13,003 nt of DNA from CAZODA01 sp964578485 (GTDB lineage: Bacteria; Bacteroidota; Bacteroidia; Bacteroidales; Marinilabiliaceae): assembly GCA_964578485.1 (NCBI GenBank), contig CAZODA010000074.1:1-13003 (forward strand), written 5' to 3'. How positions within the stretch are numbered: position 1 is the first letter of the stretch; the number at the start of each line of letters is the position of its first letter. The notes beneath the pieces were generated by a model. That model had not been told where the DNA came from, did no database searches, and was given only the letters and a program-made list of their open reading frames with translations. Position numbers and translations under genes: made by a program. Below, piece by piece: positions 12,765 to 13,003 of this stretch.

Positions 12765-13003
12765 GTAAGCCTTCGGCCTGCCACGTATTGCAAATATAAG
12801 TAAATTAATTACCGGTCCTTGAGTGTTAGCCCGGTAAGTTGTAATATTCTAAGTTCTACTGGAATCCTTTGGAATTAGTTGGATGCTTCTATGGAATTCA
12901 TGCAACTGTTGGTCTTTTTCCAATTGTGCGGTAAAAGATCTGTAAATAAAACATATATGATTAATCAAAAAGATGAATAATAGTCTTGACCATTGCCATA
13001 TCT
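12765..13003 (-). mobile_element. Deletion derivative of IS66-family element, copy 2 (cut by the window edge)
   Basis: The 239 bases match 6552-6790 with only a single difference noticed (near 12811). They contain the terminal repeat, the tnpC tail (12875-12960) and the last codons of tnpA (12961-13003), so the same internal deletion is present. The element sits inside a helicase gene. The 8-bp flank at 12757-12764 is tttgtttc; the other side is outside the window. Confidence 0.85.
12961..13003 (-). CDS. tnpA: IS66 TnpA, C-terminal end only (partial, window edge)
   Basis: These 43 bases encode the last residues of TnpA (MVKTIIHLFD) and its TAA stop, identical to 6748-6790. The rest of the gene lies beyond the window. 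Confidence 0.75.
   Translation of the reverse strand, partial: DMAMVKTIIHLFD

Overview
The window looks like an accessory, defence-rich stretch of a Bacteroidota chromosome. Base composition is strongly AT-rich. Coding regions mostly lack clear Shine-Dalgarno sequences. At least two promoters fit the Bacteroidota -33 TTG / -7 TAnnTTTG pattern, and a deleted IS66-type element and a SecB-like protein also fit. No rRNA, tRNA or CRISPR array was seen. This assignment is inference from sequence style, not from a marker gene.

Layout. Positions 1-490 hold low-complexity octamer repeats and short imperfect repeats. 491-1516 (-) encodes a stand-alone PD-(D/E)XK nuclease-like protein. 1637-2101 (-) encodes a small predicted lipoprotein. 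2102-3228 has no convincing gene: it holds low-complexity sequence, copy A of a 231-bp direct repeat and GC-rich hairpins. 3229-4685 (+) is a two-gene module, a 338-aa HTH-type DNA-binding protein overlapped (ATGA) by a Doc/Fic-fold toxin with an HxFxDGNKR motif. 4686-5576 is again repeats, including copy B of the 231-bp repeat, so the Doc module sits between direct repeats. 5577-6322 (+) carries a well-formed promoter followed by a small HNH-like zinc protein and a GIY-YIG-like protein.

6552-7165 is a 614-bp deletion derivative of an IS66-family element: tnpA is intact, tnpB is missing, and only the tail of tnpC remains. A second copy begins at 12765, runs off the window and carries the same deletion junction. 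7348-7461 is a large bipartite inverted repeat resembling an attC fold. 7575-8781 (-) is the most interesting locus: a tight three-gene operon encoding a HEPN-like protein, an acidic protein of unknown family and a SecB-like chaperone, with its own promoter. 8995-11700 (-) encodes a 901-aa SF1 (UvrD-like) helicase with an unrecognised N-terminal region. 12207-12764 (-) is the C-terminal end of an SF1B (UPF1/DNA2-like) helicase whose 5' part is cut off by the second IS66-derived copy.

How the parts may work together. The HEPN / unknown / SecB-like operon has the architecture expected of a toxin-antitoxin-chaperone (TAC) module, but with a HEPN protein in place of the usual HigB- or MqsR-type toxin. 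It lies beside one complete and one broken helicase gene, and in the same window as a Doc module, a PD-(D/E)XK nuclease-like protein and an HNH-like/GIY-YIG pair. I infer a defence or toxin-antitoxin island shaped by insertion elements and repeats. No function here is demonstrated by sequence alone.
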